The notes beneath the pieces were generated by a model. It was not told the DNA's origin and ran no database searches. It saw only the letters and a list, made by a program, of their open reading frames with translations. Positions 24,589 to 32,778 of a stretch of 36,378 bases of DNA are shown piece after piece; positions within the stretch are counted from its first letter, which is position 1; every line of letters starts with the position of its first letter. Source of the DNA: Oscillospiraceae bacterium (GTDB lineage: Bacteria; Bacillota; Clostridia; Oscillospirales; Oscillospiraceae); the NCBI GenBank assembly GCA_017428565.1, contig JAFRQP010000075.1, positions 1 to 36,378 on the forward strand. Direction: 5' to 3'. Position numbers and translations under genes: made by a program.

Positions 24589-25134
24589 ATGAAGTTCACT
24601 TTCACCGAGAAACGGATGGAGTCCTCTGAGGATCTGCGGGCCTATTCGACCCGAAAGATCAGCAAGCTGGACAAGTTCTTCAAGACGGAAGCGGAGGCCT
24701 TCGTGACCTACAGCATTGAGCGCGGACGCTTCCTGGCGGAGATCACCATCCACAACAACGGCCTGTACTACCGGGCAAGCGAACTTACCAATGACATGTA
24801 CGCTTCCGTCGACTCCGGTGTGGCCGCCATCGAGCGGCAGATCCGCCGGAATAAGACCCGTCTGGAGAAACGCCTCCGGGAGGGTGCCCTGCAGGAGCGT
24901 GACGCCGTGCCTGCCTTTGCGCCTCAGGAGGACGAGGCGGATGAGGAGTTCAAGATCGTGCGCAACAAGCGTTTCTCCATCAAGCCCATGTCCCCCGAGG
25001 AGGCCATCCTGCAGATGAACCTGCTGGACCACGAGTTCTTCGTGTTCCGCAATATGGACGCGGAGGACGCCATCGCCGTGGTTTACAAGCGGAAACAGGG
25101 CGGCTACGGTCTCATTTGCGACGACGGCGAATAA
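24589..25134 (+). CDS. hpf: Ribosome hibernation promoting factor, long form
   Basis: A 181-residue protein of the long HPF family that pairs 70S ribosomes into inactive 100S particles. The N-terminal S30AE domain (about 1-98: VTYSIERGRFLAEITIHNNG, LTNDMYASVDSGVAAIERQI) is joined by an acidic linker (about 105-122) to the C-terminal dimerisation domain (IVRNKRFSIKPMSPEEAILQ to GYGLICDDGE). The start is the ATG at 24589 with GAAAGGAG eight bases before; the longer open frame back to 24397 crosses the upstream terminator. Length and both domains are complete. It appears to be a single-gene unit. Confidence 0.95.
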   Translation: MKFTFTEKRMESSEDLRAYSTRKISKLDKFFKTEAEAFVTYSIERGRFLAEITIHNNGLYYRASELTNDMYASVDSGVAAIERQIRRNKTRLEKRLREGALQERDAVPAFAPQEDEADEEFKIVRNKRFSIKPMSPEEAILQMNLLDHEFFVFRNMDAEDAIAVVYKRKQGGYGLICDDGE

Positions 25135-25158
25135 TACAAGCATCTGCCACAATACCAG

Positions 25159-25185
25159 CAAATGCCGGCTTTCTGCCGGCATTTG
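25159..25185 (+). terminator. Probable terminator after hpf
   Basis: CAAATGCCGGC (25159-25169) pairs with GCCGGCATTTG (25175-25185), loop TTTCT; the T-run is short and inside the stem, so efficiency may be moderate. Confidence 0.7.
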
Positions 25186-25208
25186 TTATGAGAAAAACGC
25201 TTTTCCTC

Positions 25209-25237
25209 TTGCAAAAAGGGGAAAGCTGCGGTAACAT
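25209..25237 (+). promoter_or_regulatory. Possible promoter of the zinc-ribbon gene
   Basis: TTGCAA (25209-25214) and TAACAT (25232-25237) with 17 bp between them; the -10 box is weak, and an overlapping GATACT at 25238 is an alternative. Confidence 0.4.
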
Positions 25238-25275
25238 GATACTGTCAGTCAGAACAAAGCCGGGAGGTGCCTGTT

Positions 25276-25512
25276 ATGAAATGTCCCCAGTGCGGCAATG
25301 AGATGGCGCTGGACGCCCATCGCAAGATCCCTCTTATGATGTGCTACGAGTGCGGCTACATCGAGGGACGCAAGGTCGAGCCCAAGGTGAAGGGCGAGAC
25401 CAACTACGAGCATCTGAAGAAGCTGAACTTCAACGAGATGGTCGCGTTTCTTTCCAAAAAGCTGAATATGCCGGAGGAGCGTTTCGCGGCCTGGCTGGAC
25501 GACGAAGCATGA
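25276..25512 (+). CDS. Small zinc-ribbon protein, unknown
   Basis: A 78-residue cytoplasmic protein. Two Cys pairs, CPQC at residues 3-6 and CYEC further on, form an N-terminal zinc ribbon; the rest is helical (KKLNFNEMVAFLSKKLNMPE, ending FAAWLDDEA). The ATG at 25276 is chosen because GGGAGG lies at 25262-25267, eight bases before it; a GTG at 25267 would overlap the ribosome site. It is flanked by terminators, so it is a single-gene unit. Nothing in the sequence gives its target. Confidence 0.8.
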   Translation: MKCPQCGNEMALDAHRKIPLMMCYECGYIEGRKVEPKVKGETNYEHLKKLNFNEMVAFLSKKLNMPEERFAAWLDDEA

Positions 25513-25516
25513 ACCC

Positions 25517-25547
25517 AAAACGGAGGAGCAACACTCCTCCGTTTTTT
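25517..25547 (+). terminator. Intrinsic terminator after the zinc-ribbon gene
   Basis: AAAACGGAGGAG (25517-25528) pairs with CTCCTCCGTTTT (25534-25545), loop CAACA, with six T at 25542-25547. Confidence 0.93.
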
Positions 25548-25569
25548 AGACCACGGACAGGAGAATGAT

Positions 25570-26502
25570 ATGGACGAAAAACTGGACGAAGCCCAGGAGC
25601 TGAGCCTGGAGGAGGGCGTGGAGCAGGTCCGCGGCAGCGGCACGCTCTACATCGTGGCCACCCCCATCGGCAACTCCCGGGACATGAGCCCCCGGGGGCG
25701 GCAGATCCTGGAGGAGGCGGATATGATCGCCGCCGAGGACACCCGCCGCTCCATGGTGCTGCTGGGCAAGCTGGGCATCCGCAACAAGCTGGTCAGCAAC
25801 CACAAATTCAACGAATACGGCAAGGCCCGCTTTTTCATTTCGGAGCTGCTCTCCGGCAAAAGCGTGGCCGTCATCACCGACGCGGGCACGCCCTGCATCT
25901 CCGACCCGGGCAACGAGCTCATCAAGGCCGCCGTGGAGGCGGGGATCCGGGTGGTGGGCGTGCCGGGCTGCTGCGCGGCGGTGAACGCCCTGGCCATCTC
26001 CGGCTTCGATCTCAGCTCCTTCACCTTCTTCGGCTTCTTCCCCCGGGAGAACGCGGAGCGCCGCAGGCTGCTGGAGAAGCTGCGCCGGGGCGACACCCGC
26101 AGCTTCGCCCTCTATGAGAGCCCCAAGCGCATCATGGAGCTGGTGGATTTCTTCATCGACGAGCAGGCGGATGTGCGCCTGTGTCTCTGCAACGACATGA
26201 CCAAGCTCCACGAGATGGCTTTCCGCGGCACGCCCGGGTCGGTGAAGGAGCAGCTGCTCGCCAAAGGCAACTACGACAAGGGCGAGTACGCCGTGGTGCT
26301 GGAGGTGGGGAAGGACTATGTGTTCAACAAGGTGGAGCACACCGTCTCCCCCGAGGCCATACTGGTGGACGCCATGGTGAAGGGCCTCTCCGCCAAGGAG
26401 GCCGTGGCCGCGGTGCTGGCGGACGAGAACAATTCCTACAGCAAGAACGAGCTGAAGGCCGCCTCCCTGCGCCTGAAGAAGCTCTTCGGAGGGGAAGCAT
26501 GA
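25570..26502 (+). CDS. rsmI: 16S rRNA 2'-O-methyltransferase of C1402
   Basis: A 310-residue SAM-dependent enzyme of the tetrapyrrole-methylase fold that modifies the ribosomal P-site region. Diagnostic segments are LYIVATPIGNSRDMSPRGRQ, the DMIAAEDTRRSMVLL helix, SVAVITDAGTPCISDPG and ALYESPKRIMELV. The C-terminal helical part (SYSKNELKAASLRLKKLFGG) is also typical. The first 20 residues are an acidic extension. ACAGGAG precedes the ATG at 25570. The stop overlaps the next start as ATGA, so the two methyltransferases are coupled. Confidence 0.95.
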   Translation: MDEKLDEAQELSLEEGVEQVRGSGTLYIVATPIGNSRDMSPRGRQILEEADMIAAEDTRRSMVLLGKLGIRNKLVSNHKFNEYGKARFFISELLSGKSVAVITDAGTPCISDPGNELIKAAVEAGIRVVGVPGCCAAVNALAISGFDLSSFTFFGFFPRENAERRRLLEKLRRGDTRSFALYESPKRIMELVDFFIDEQADVRLCLCNDMTKLHEMAFRGTPGSVKEQLLAKGNYDKGEYAVVLEVGKDYVFNKVEHTVSPEAILVDAMVKGLSAKEAVAAVLADENNSYSKNELKAASLRLKKLFGGEA

Positions 26503-27641
26503 GCAGGCTCACGGAGGAGCTGGCCGCGGCGCTGGACAGCCTGAGCCGCCTGGTGTTCAGCCAGCCCATCGACAAGACGGCGGAGCCCAAGATCAGCGTC
26601 CGGTCGGTGACCCTGCGGGGGCGGCGGCTCTACCAGGTGGAGCGCTTCCGGGACAACAAGGCCTTTCACGAGAATCTGGAGGGAGAGGCCCTGCTGCGCC
26701 TGGTGGAGGCGGACCTGGACGGGCACTACCGCCAGGCCCTGCTGGTGACCGAGCAGGAGAGCGCCCAGTACAGTCTGAAGGCAAACGGCAGCTACAAGCG
26801 CCACGGCGGCGCGGCGGTGCCCCGGCCCGCTCCCACAGGCGGCAACAACCGGGAAAAGCAGTATCTGCTGCCGGAGGGAGAGCCCGTCCCCGCCCTGGTG
26901 GACCTGGGGGTCTTCACCCAGGACAACAAAATCGTCCGCGCCAAGTATGACAAGTACCGGCAGATCAACCGCTTCCTGGAGCTCATCGACCAGGCCTTCC
27001 GGGACGATCCCCGGCAGGAGCTGACCATCCTGGACTTCGGCTGCGGCAAGAGCTATCTGACCTTCATCCTCTACTACTACTTCGCGGTGAAGCAGGGGCG
27101 GAAGGTGCGGATCATCGGCTACGATCTGAAGGCGGACGTGGTGGAGCACTGCAACAGCCTGGCCGAGAAATACGGCTACGAAGGCCTGCGCTTCGTCCGG
27201 GCGGACGTGAGCCGGGATACGCTTTACGGCGAGCGGGTGGACATGGTGGTGACCCTTCACGCCTGCGACACCGCCACCGACTACGCCCTGCGCTATGCCA
27301 TCGGGAAGGGGGCGGACTACATCTTCTCCGTGCCCTGCTGCCAGCATGAGATCAACCTGCAGATGAAGAAGGGCGGGGAGCTGGACGTGTTCCTGCGCCA
27401 CGGCATCGTGCGGGAGCGGATGGCCGCCCTGCTGACGGATGAGATCCGTACTCTGGTGCTGGAGGATCTGGGCTACAAGGTGGACGTGATCGAGTTCGTG
27501 GATCTGGACAACTCCCCCAAGAACCTGATGCTCCGGGCCCGCCGCACGGGACGGCGCAGCGAGAAGGGCCGCGCCCTGGCCCGGGAGCTGGCGGAGCGCT
27601 ACGGCTTTACCCAGACCCTGCTGGAGCTGACGAAAGCATGA
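26499..27641 (+). CDS. SAM-dependent methyltransferase, Methyltransf_32-like
   Basis: A 380-residue protein. The N-terminal 150 residues form a poorly known domain ending AKYDKYRQINRFLELID; the Rossmann methyltransferase domain starts with motif I ILDFGCGKSYLTF (D179 to G183), followed by RIIGYDLKADVVEHCN, TLHACDTATDYALRYA and VPCCQHEIN. The HACDTA and PCCQHE motifs are those of the family that includes eukaryotic METTL25/GSTCD-like proteins. A substrate cannot be given; coupling to rsmI suggests RNA or ribosome but is weak evidence. The start ATG overlaps the rsmI stop; the open frame back to 26181 is only rsmI in another frame. Confidence 0.85.
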   Translation: MSRLTEELAAALDSLSRLVFSQPIDKTAEPKISVRSVTLRGRRLYQVERFRDNKAFHENLEGEALLRLVEADLDGHYRQALLVTEQESAQYSLKANGSYKRHGGAAVPRPAPTGGNNREKQYLLPEGEPVPALVDLGVFTQDNKIVRAKYDKYRQINRFLELIDQAFRDDPRQELTILDFGCGKSYLTFILYYYFAVKQGRKVRIIGYDLKADVVEHCNSLAEKYGYEGLRFVRADVSRDTLYGERVDMVVTLHACDTATDYALRYAIGKGADYIFSVPCCQHEINLQMKKGGELDVFLRHGIVRERMAALLTDEIRTLVLEDLGYKVDVIEFVDLDNSPKNLMLRARRTGRRSEKGRALARELAERYGFTQTLLELTKA

Positions 27642-27654
27642 CCTTCCGCAACAA

Positions 27655-27692
27655 AAAGAAAGACGCATTCCAAACGGAATGCGTCTTTCTTT
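27655..27692. terminator. Bidirectional terminator between convergent genes
   Basis: AAAGAAAGACGCATTCC (27655-27671) pairs perfectly with GGAATGCGTCTTTCTTT (27676-27692), 17 bp with an AAAC loop. T-rich tails follow on both strands, so it serves both the methyltransferase gene and the minus-strand DHHW gene. Confidence 0.93.
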
Positions 27693-27702
27693 CTATCTGG
27701 CC

Positions 27703-28836
27703 TCAGTCCAGCTTGACGATGTTGCTGTCTGTCATGAAATTGCCCACGCTGTAGAGGATAAGCACCCGGTCGAAGTCCTCCGCCGCCAGCAGCTCGGACA
27801 CCGGCTCCCGGTAGTAGCGCAGGTCCACCAGCACCAGCTCCTCAAAATCCTCCGCCAGAAAGCAGGCGAAGGAGCTGCCGAAGCTGTCCCGGATCAGCAG
27901 GAGCTTTCCCTTTCCCGCGCCGTCCAGGTTCCGCACCCGCACCAGGGAGTGGTTTCCGTCCAGAAACACGGGGTACTTGTCGTTTTCCGCCAGCCGCAGC
28001 TCATAAAATAGCCCCTCGTGGACGCCCGGCGTCTCGGCATTTTCCACTTGGAAGCGACCGCCGCAGTCCCAGAGCTCCAGCTCCTCCGCCGGCAGGCTCC
28101 ACAGCGCGGCCCGGGCGTAGGTGCTGCCGCGAAAATCCGGCTCCCGGCGCACCGCGTAGTCCTCCGGGGCCCGGCTCTCCCGGCCGATGGACGCCAGATA
28201 GGCGGCGGCTGCCAGCTGCGCGCCGCGGCTCGTCCAGTGGTGGTCCGTCCGGTAGTAGAGGCCGGCGGGGTCCTCCGCCGCCTGAAACAGCGGCAGCAGC
28301 TCCAGGGTCTGGAGCCGGCCCTCCGCCATACCGTAGGCCGCGGCGATGATCTCCCCGTCCCGGTAGGGGTCGGCCAGGGCGGGCAGCCCTTCCTCCGCCA
28401 CGGCGCCCGCCGAGGGCACCAGCAGCAGATCCACGGGGCAGGGGGCCTGCTCGGCAAAGTCCAGGAGCGCTGCCACGTTGCGGCGGATCGTCTCCTCGTC
28501 ATAGGGGGCGGGGGCCTCCACCAGACGGCCGTCCCGGCAGAGATAGACCTCTCCCGCGGTCTGCCGGCCCAGCAGCTGGGCGGCCCGCGCGTCCAGCCCC
28601 ACCAGAAAGTCCCGGCCGGGCAGGTGGTCCGCCGCGTAGCGCTCCGCGTCCTCCGCAAAGCGGCCGGAGAGCAGCTCCGTCCCGGTGAGACGGGGCGGCG
28701 CGGCCAGCACCCGCTTCTCCTTCAGGGAGAGCTCCTCTTTCGGCAGCAGCAGGAAGAGGGCCAGCATCCCGCCCAGAGCCAGGCAGAAGAGCAGCACCAG
28801 CAGCGCGTCGGATTTTTTGACAGTCGTAGTTTTCAT
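27703..28836 (-). CDS. DHHW family protein (AlgJ/AlgX-like, SGNH fold)
   Basis: A 377-residue membrane-anchored extracellular protein. One N-terminal helix (about 10-32) leads to an SGNH-like domain with the family motif TDHHW (D198-H199-H200-W201) and the Ser motif RDSFGSSF (D317, S318), together giving a Ser-His-Asp site. Relatives such as AlgJ and AlgX take acetyl groups from an MBOAT partner and place them on polysaccharide. Its gene starts 3 nt after the MBOAT gene stop, which supports the pairing. The target polymer is unknown. Confidence 0.87.
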   Translation of the reverse strand: MKTTTVKKSDALLVLLFCLALGGMLALFLLLPKEELSLKEKRVLAAPPRLTGTELLSGRFAEDAERYAADHLPGRDFLVGLDARAAQLLGRQTAGEVYLCRDGRLVEAPAPYDEETIRRNVAALLDFAEQAPCPVDLLLVPSAGAVAEEGLPALADPYRDGEIIAAAYGMAEGRLQTLELLPLFQAAEDPAGLYYRTDHHWTSRGAQLAAAAYLASIGRESRAPEDYAVRREPDFRGSTYARAALWSLPAEELELWDCGGRFQVENAETPGVHEGLFYELRLAENDKYPVFLDGNHSLVRVRNLDGAGKGKLLLIRDSFGSSFACFLAEDFEELVLVDLRYYREPVSELLAAEDFDRVLILYSVGNFMTDSNIVKLD

Positions 28837-28839
28837 CGT

Positions 28840-30222
28840 TCAGAACCGGAAGTAGATAAAGGGGTTGTAGCTCTGGCTGGCCAGAGCGGCGATACAGAGC
28901 AGCAGCAGGGCGCCCAGGGCGGGGATCCGGCCCCAGTCGGCCCAGGGGCGCTGCCGCAGCCGGGCCCAGAGACGCTCAGGCAGGGGCGTGGCGCAGAGGG
29001 CGGCAATCAGGGCGGTGGGCAGATAGGCCAGGATCCGGTGCAGGGCGGGCAGGCCGCTTGCCTCCGGGCGGAAGAGCCGCCCCAGGAAGGCGAAGAGGGC
29101 GGCGCTGTCCTCAAAATAGAAGAGCATCCAGCCCAGGGCCACCGCCAACAGCACAAGCAGCGTCCGCAGCAGCCCCGGCAGCTTTTCCAGCAGCCTGCCA
29201 AGGAAGAGCTTCTCCGCGATCAGCAGCACGGCGTAGTACAGGCCCCAGAGCAGGAAGTTCCAGCTGGCCCCGTGCCAGAGCCCCGTCAGTGCCCAGACGA
29301 TCAGCAGGTTCAGCAGCTGCCGCCGCAGCCCCCGGCGGTTGCCCCCCAGGGGGATATACACATATTCCCGGAACCAGGTGGACAGGGAGATGTGCCAGCG
29401 GCGCCAGAACTCGGTGACGCTGCGGGAGATATAGGGGTAGTCGAAGTTCTTGAGAAATTCGAAGCCCAGCATCCGGCCCAGGCCGATGGCCATGTCCGAA
29501 TAGCCGGAGAAGTCAAAGTAGATCTGCAGGGTGTAGGCGAACATGCCGCACCAGGCGGAGAGGCAGCCCGGCTGGGCCTGCAGATTCTCCCACAGGGCGC
29601 CCATGGGGTTTGCCAGCAGCAGCTTTTTGCTGAGGCCCAGGATGAAAAGGCTCACCCCGGAGGCAAACTGGGGCAGATTCTCCCGCCGGCTCTCCAGCTG
29701 CTCCGCCACGTCCCGATACCGGACGATGGGGCCGGCGATGAGCTGGGGGAACATGGCCACATAGGCGCCGAAGCGCAGGGGACTGCGCTGCAGGGAGGCC
29801 TTTCCCCGGTAGAGGTCGATGACGTAGCTCATGGACTGGAAGATGTAGAAGGAGATGCCGATGGGCAGCACCAGCTCGGGCACGGGCAGGCCGCCCAGAC
29901 CCGGCAGCAGGCGCAGGCTGCGGGCGAAAAGGCCGGCGTACTTGAAGGTGCCCAGCAGCGCCAGGTTCAAGACCACGGAAACGGTCAAAGCGGCCTTTGC
30001 CGAGCGCCCCCGGGCCTGCCGGGCGGCGATCCAAAGGCCGCAGAAATAGTTGAGCAGGATGGTAAAGACCATCAGCAGCAGATACACCGGCTCGCCCCAG
30101 CCGTAGAATACCAGACTTGTCAGCAGCAGGGTCAGATTGCGGCCCCGCCGGGGCGTCAGATAGTAAAGGGCAAGGGTGATCGGCAGGAAGAAAAAGAGAA
30201 AGATGTTGCTGGAAAAGACCAA
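28840..30222 (-). CDS. MBOAT O-acyltransferase, AlgI/DltB-like
   Basis: A 460-residue multi-pass membrane protein that moves an acyl, usually acetyl, group across the membrane. Family features are MVFSSNIFLFFFLP, FKYAGLFARSL, the PIGISFYIFQSMSYVIDLYRG helix, YFDFSGYSDMAIGLGRMLGF, FWRRWHISLSTWFREYVYIP (H277) and the catalytic-His motif LTGLWHGASWNF (H317). The start is TTG at 30222, with AAGGAG eight bases upstream; no ATG gives the full N terminus. It is followed 3 nt later by the DHHW gene. The upstream DUF4358 gene lies 53 nt away. Confidence 0.93.
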   Translation of the reverse strand: MVFSSNIFLFFFLPITLALYYLTPRRGRNLTLLLTSLVFYGWGEPVYLLLMVFTILLNYFCGLWIAARQARGRSAKAALTVSVVLNLALLGTFKYAGLFARSLRLLPGLGGLPVPELVLPIGISFYIFQSMSYVIDLYRGKASLQRSPLRFGAYVAMFPQLIAGPIVRYRDVAEQLESRRENLPQFASGVSLFILGLSKKLLLANPMGALWENLQAQPGCLSAWCGMFAYTLQIYFDFSGYSDMAIGLGRMLGFEFLKNFDYPYISRSVTEFWRRWHISLSTWFREYVYIPLGGNRRGLRRQLLNLLIVWALTGLWHGASWNFLLWGLYYAVLLIAEKLFLGRLLEKLPGLLRTLLVLLAVALGWMLFYFEDSAALFAFLGRLFRPEASGLPALHRILAYLPTALIAALCATPLPERLWARLRQRPWADWGRIPALGALLLLCIAALASQSYNPFIYFRF

Positions 30223-30275
30223 AGGGATCGCTCCTTCCGGATCGTAAGCTGGGAGAGCAGGGGAGCGGCGCTTCC

Positions 30276-30746
30276 TTAAAAAGCCCCGCGGAAGAGCTCC
30301 TCCATCTCCGCGGCGTCCGGGGAGATCAGCAGCGCCACATAGCTCCCCACCCGCAGCGCGCGGGAATCCCGAACCACGGCGTACTGGTCGGGCAGGTAAT
30401 TCTCCGTCTCGGCGGCCAGCTGGTCAAGGCGGCTCTGGGCCAGGGCCAGCAGCTGCTCCGCCGCCGCCTCGTCCGCGGCCTGGATCAGCCAGATCTCGTC
30501 CACCCGCAGCCCGTCGTCGCACTGCATGACCACAAGCTGGGGGCAGGCGGCGGTGTCGATGCCGTAGTAGCGCTCCAGCTGCCGCTCCGAGAGGGCGGAC
30601 ATCGCCGGCAGCTCAAACTTCTCCTCCATCTGCGCGTAGAGGGCGCTCAGATCCGCGTCCCCGCCGGCCGCGCTCCCGCAGGCGGGAAGCAGCAGGATCA
30701 GCAGGGCCAGGGCGCACAGCAGCGCGGCTTCAGTCAGCTTTTTCAT
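30276..30746 (-). CDS. DUF4358 lipoprotein
   Basis: A 156-residue lipoprotein: signal peptide with lipobox LLPAC (C23), then an alpha/beta domain with the DUF4358 features LPAMSALSERQLERYYGID, WLIQAADEAAAEQLLALAQS and DQYAVVRDSRALRVGSYVAL. The function is unknown. The gene overlaps the upstream SGNH gene by 17 nt and precedes the MBOAT gene, so it probably belongs to the same O-acetylation set. Confidence 0.83.
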   Translation of the reverse strand: MKKLTEAALLCALALLILLLPACGSAAGGDADLSALYAQMEEKFELPAMSALSERQLERYYGIDTAACPQLVVMQCDDGLRVDEIWLIQAADEAAAEQLLALAQSRLDQLAAETENYLPDQYAVVRDSRALRVGSYVALLISPDAAEMEELFRGAF

Positions 30747-31569
30747 AGTCGATGCTCCTTGGGTCCACAGAATAGTTTTCCGGATTTTTCAGCTGGTCCG
30801 CCCAGAGCTGGGCGGCCTCGTAGTTCACGTGGCAGTAGTAGTCGGAGGTGTATTCCTCGGCCAGGCCGTTGTGCTCGTCCTTGAAATAGTGGGCCAGATC
30901 CACATAGACCAGTCCGTACTTGTCGCACAGCTCCTGCAATCTCCGGTTGTGCTCGTCAAAGACGTCGTTGTTCCAGCCCTCGTAGCACTTGGTGTAGTAG
31001 ACCGGGAAGGCGGATTCCAGGAAAATGGTCACGTTGGGATTGGCCTCCAGGAGATTGTTGATGAAGATCTCCCAGTATTCCATCGTCCGGTCCAGACCGC
31101 CGTAGAGCGCCACGTCGTTGACGCCCAGCATGATGAACACCTTGTTGGCGCCGGTGAGGGGCAGGACCTCCTCGGGGAAGTACTCCTTGCCCTGGTACCA
31201 GATCTTGATCTGGCCGGACAGGGCGTTGTGCACCGAAAATTTGTTCTCGCAGAGGAACAGCGCGTCGCCCATGAGCCCGTTGCGTTCGCAGTGCTTTTTC
31301 AGGGTCACGGAAATGGAGTCCCCAAAGAACACGGCGTCGTCAAACCACTCGTCCGGCAGGGGAGAGCGGTCGGGCGTAGGCTCCGGCGTGGGCGCGGGCG
31401 TGGGTTCCAGCGTAGGCTCCGGCGTAGGCTCAGGCGTGGGTGCCGGGCTCTCGGCGGCGGGAGAGGAAACGGGCGCTTGCTCCGGCTCGGAAGCGTCGGA
31501 CGAGCAGGCGCAGAGCAGCAGCAGGATGGCTGCCGCAAGCAGCCCGGACAGCAATCGTTTGATCTGCAT
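30730..31569 (-). CDS. SGNH/GDSL-type hydrolase or acetyltransferase lipoprotein
   Basis: A 279-residue extracellular lipoprotein. Signal peptide with lipobox LCAC (C22), then a Pro/Thr/Glu repeat linker (about 40-70: TPEPTPEPT, TPAPTPEPTP) that spans the wall. The SGNH domain has the nucleophile S85 in FFGDSIS, the oxyanion N151 in LGVNDV, and D243/H247 in SDYYCHVN. The start is the ATG at 31569, in front of the signal peptide, with AAGGGGG upstream; the longer frame to 31626 adds residues unlike a signal peptide. First gene of the minus-strand cluster with promoter at 31627-31655; with MBOAT and DHHW it probably acylates or deacylates a surface polymer. Confidence 0.87.
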   Translation of the reverse strand: MQIKRLLSGLLAAAILLLLCACSSDASEPEQAPVSSPAAESPAPTPEPTPEPTLEPTPAPTPEPTPDRSPLPDEWFDDAVFFGDSISVTLKKHCERNGLMGDALFLCENKFSVHNALSGQIKIWYQGKEYFPEEVLPLTGANKVFIMLGVNDVALYGGLDRTMEYWEIFINNLLEANPNVTIFLESAFPVYYTKCYEGWNNDVFDEHNRRLQELCDKYGLVYVDLAHYFKDEHNGLAEEYTSDYYCHVNYEAAQLWADQLKNPENYSVDPRSIDYEKAD

Positions 31570-31626
31570 GGCGGCGGGTGTCCCCCTTCGTTTTTGCGGC
31601 GGGCGGAAAACCGCCGCTTCTGTCAA

Positions 31627-31655
31627 ACTATATCATATCGGGAGAAAAATGGCAA
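31627..31655 (-). promoter_or_regulatory. Promoter of the O-acetylation cluster
   Basis: Read on the minus strand, TTGCCA (31655-31650) and TATAGT (31632-31627) with 17 bp spacing. A 7-bp GC stem (31596-31617) lies in the leader. Confidence 0.75.
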
Positions 31656-31669
31656 ATTTCTTTTCGCTC

Positions 31670-32599
31670 TCACAGCGCGCCGCAGCTCTTGAGAAAGTCC
31701 GTGACCACCCGGCAATAGCGCTCCCGATCCGCGAAATAGCTGACGCCGTGCTCCGCCCCGGGGAAGGTCTCCAGGGTCACCGGGGAGGCGCAGGCCGCGG
31801 CGATCTCCCGGCTCATCCGGCAGGGGACGAAGCTGTCCGCCTCGCCGTGGATCAGCAGGATGGGGAGCCTGGTGTTGCTCACCGCGCCCACGGCGCTGCC
31901 GCTGTCCGGATCGAAGTGACCGAAGAGCTCCGCGCTCAGGCTGGTGAAGGGGTAAAAGGCCCGGAAGATCTTGGGCAGGCCCCAGCAGACCTCCTTGATG
32001 ATGGCCCGGGGGGAGCTGTAGCCGCAATCGGCCAGGATGCCCTTGACCTCCTCCGGCAGGGGCAGGTCCGAGGCCATCAGCACCGTGGCGGCGCCCATGG
32101 AGATGCCTGCCAGGCTGATGGGCGTCCCGGGCCAGCGCCGGGCGGCGTATTCGGCCCAGCAAAGGCAGTCCCAGCGCTCGTTGATGCCGAAGCTGATGGT
32201 GTGCCCCTCGCTCTTGCCGTGGGCCCGCTGATCCACCACCAGGGTGTTGAGCCCCAGGGAGTGGGCCAGCTTGTGCCCGCCGCAGAAGTCCCGCAGGGCG
32301 TGGCCCCGGTAGCCGTGCATCTCGATCTGCAGGGGCGCCCCGTCCCGCACATGGTAGTAGCGGCCGCAGAGCTCCAGCCCGTCCCGGGAGCGGATGGTCA
32401 CCGGCTCGAAGGGCAGCGCCTCCATCTCCCGGATCAGGGCGAAGGTGGGGCCCTCCTCCGGCGTATAGCGGTGCCCGTCCGGCGCCAGATAGGGGTCGTT
32501 CTGATTCTTGTGCGGGGAATAATAGGCGAAGCGATAGGCGCCATAGGCCACGGCCAGCGCCGCCGCCAGCAGCCCCAGGAGGAATCCGAGGATCAGCAT
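31670..32599 (-). CDS. Alpha/beta hydrolase, membrane-anchored
   Basis: A 309-residue protein with one N-terminal hydrophobic helix (about 2-20), so the catalytic domain is probably outside the cell. The hydrolase fold shows the strand IEMHGYRGHA, VVDQRAHGKSEG, the nucleophile elbow GISMG (S167), D255 in HGEADSFVP and H284 in AEHGVS. A helical cap follows the nucleophile. Substrate is unknown; the family includes esterases and peptidase-like enzymes. The start ATG at 32599 has AGGGAG four to five bases before. The longer open frame to 33295 crosses a terminator and another gene and is not real. Confidence 0.87.
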   Translation of the reverse strand: MLILGFLLGLLAAALAVAYGAYRFAYYSPHKNQNDPYLAPDGHRYTPEEGPTFALIREMEALPFEPVTIRSRDGLELCGRYYHVRDGAPLQIEMHGYRGHALRDFCGGHKLAHSLGLNTLVVDQRAHGKSEGHTISFGINERWDCLCWAEYAARRWPGTPISLAGISMGAATVLMASDLPLPEEVKGILADCGYSSPRAIIKEVCWGLPKIFRAFYPFTSLSAELFGHFDPDSGSAVGAVSNTRLPILLIHGEADSFVPCRMSREIAAACASPVTLETFPGAEHGVSYFADRERYCRVVTDFLKSCGAL

Positions 32600-32656
32600 C
32601 TTGCTCCCTGCTTTCCGCCCCTCCCGAAGCGAGGGGAAGGGCTTTTTTCTGCGACC

Positions 32657-32685
32657 AATATACCATCCGGGAAAAACAGCGTCAA
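32657..32685 (-). promoter_or_regulatory. Promoter of the alpha/beta hydrolase gene
   Basis: On the minus strand TTGACG (32685-32680) and TATATT (32662-32657), 17 bp apart. The leader holds a CCCCTC/GAGGGG stem (near 32617-32635). Confidence 0.75.
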
Positions 32686-32724
32686 GCGCGGAAAAGCTCC
32701 GGAACGTCCGGCGGGGCAGAAAGC

Positions 32725-32770
32725 AAAAAAGAGAAGCGGGGCGCCCAAAGCCTTCCCGCTTCTCTTTTTT
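32725..32770. terminator. Bidirectional-type terminator after the Nif11-like gene
   Basis: AAAAAAGAGAAGCGGG (32725-32740) pairs with CCCGCTTCTCTTTTTT (32755-32770), 16 bp with a 14-nt loop. On the minus strand it ends in six T, 8 nt after the stop of the gene at 32779. Confidence 0.88.
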
Positions 32771-32778
32771 GGATGGTT

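Noticed and set aside
28018-30279. Long plus-strand open frame (753 codons) opposite the MBOAT and DHHW genes
   Set aside because: It is antisense to two clearly recognised genes, is rich in Gln/Gly/His/Pro as expected from a GC-rich complement, and shows no domain.
31375-31450. Tandem repeat possibly representing a CRISPR or other array
   Set aside because: The repeats encode the Pro/Thr/Glu linker of the SGNH lipoprotein; unit length is short and in frame, with no spacers.
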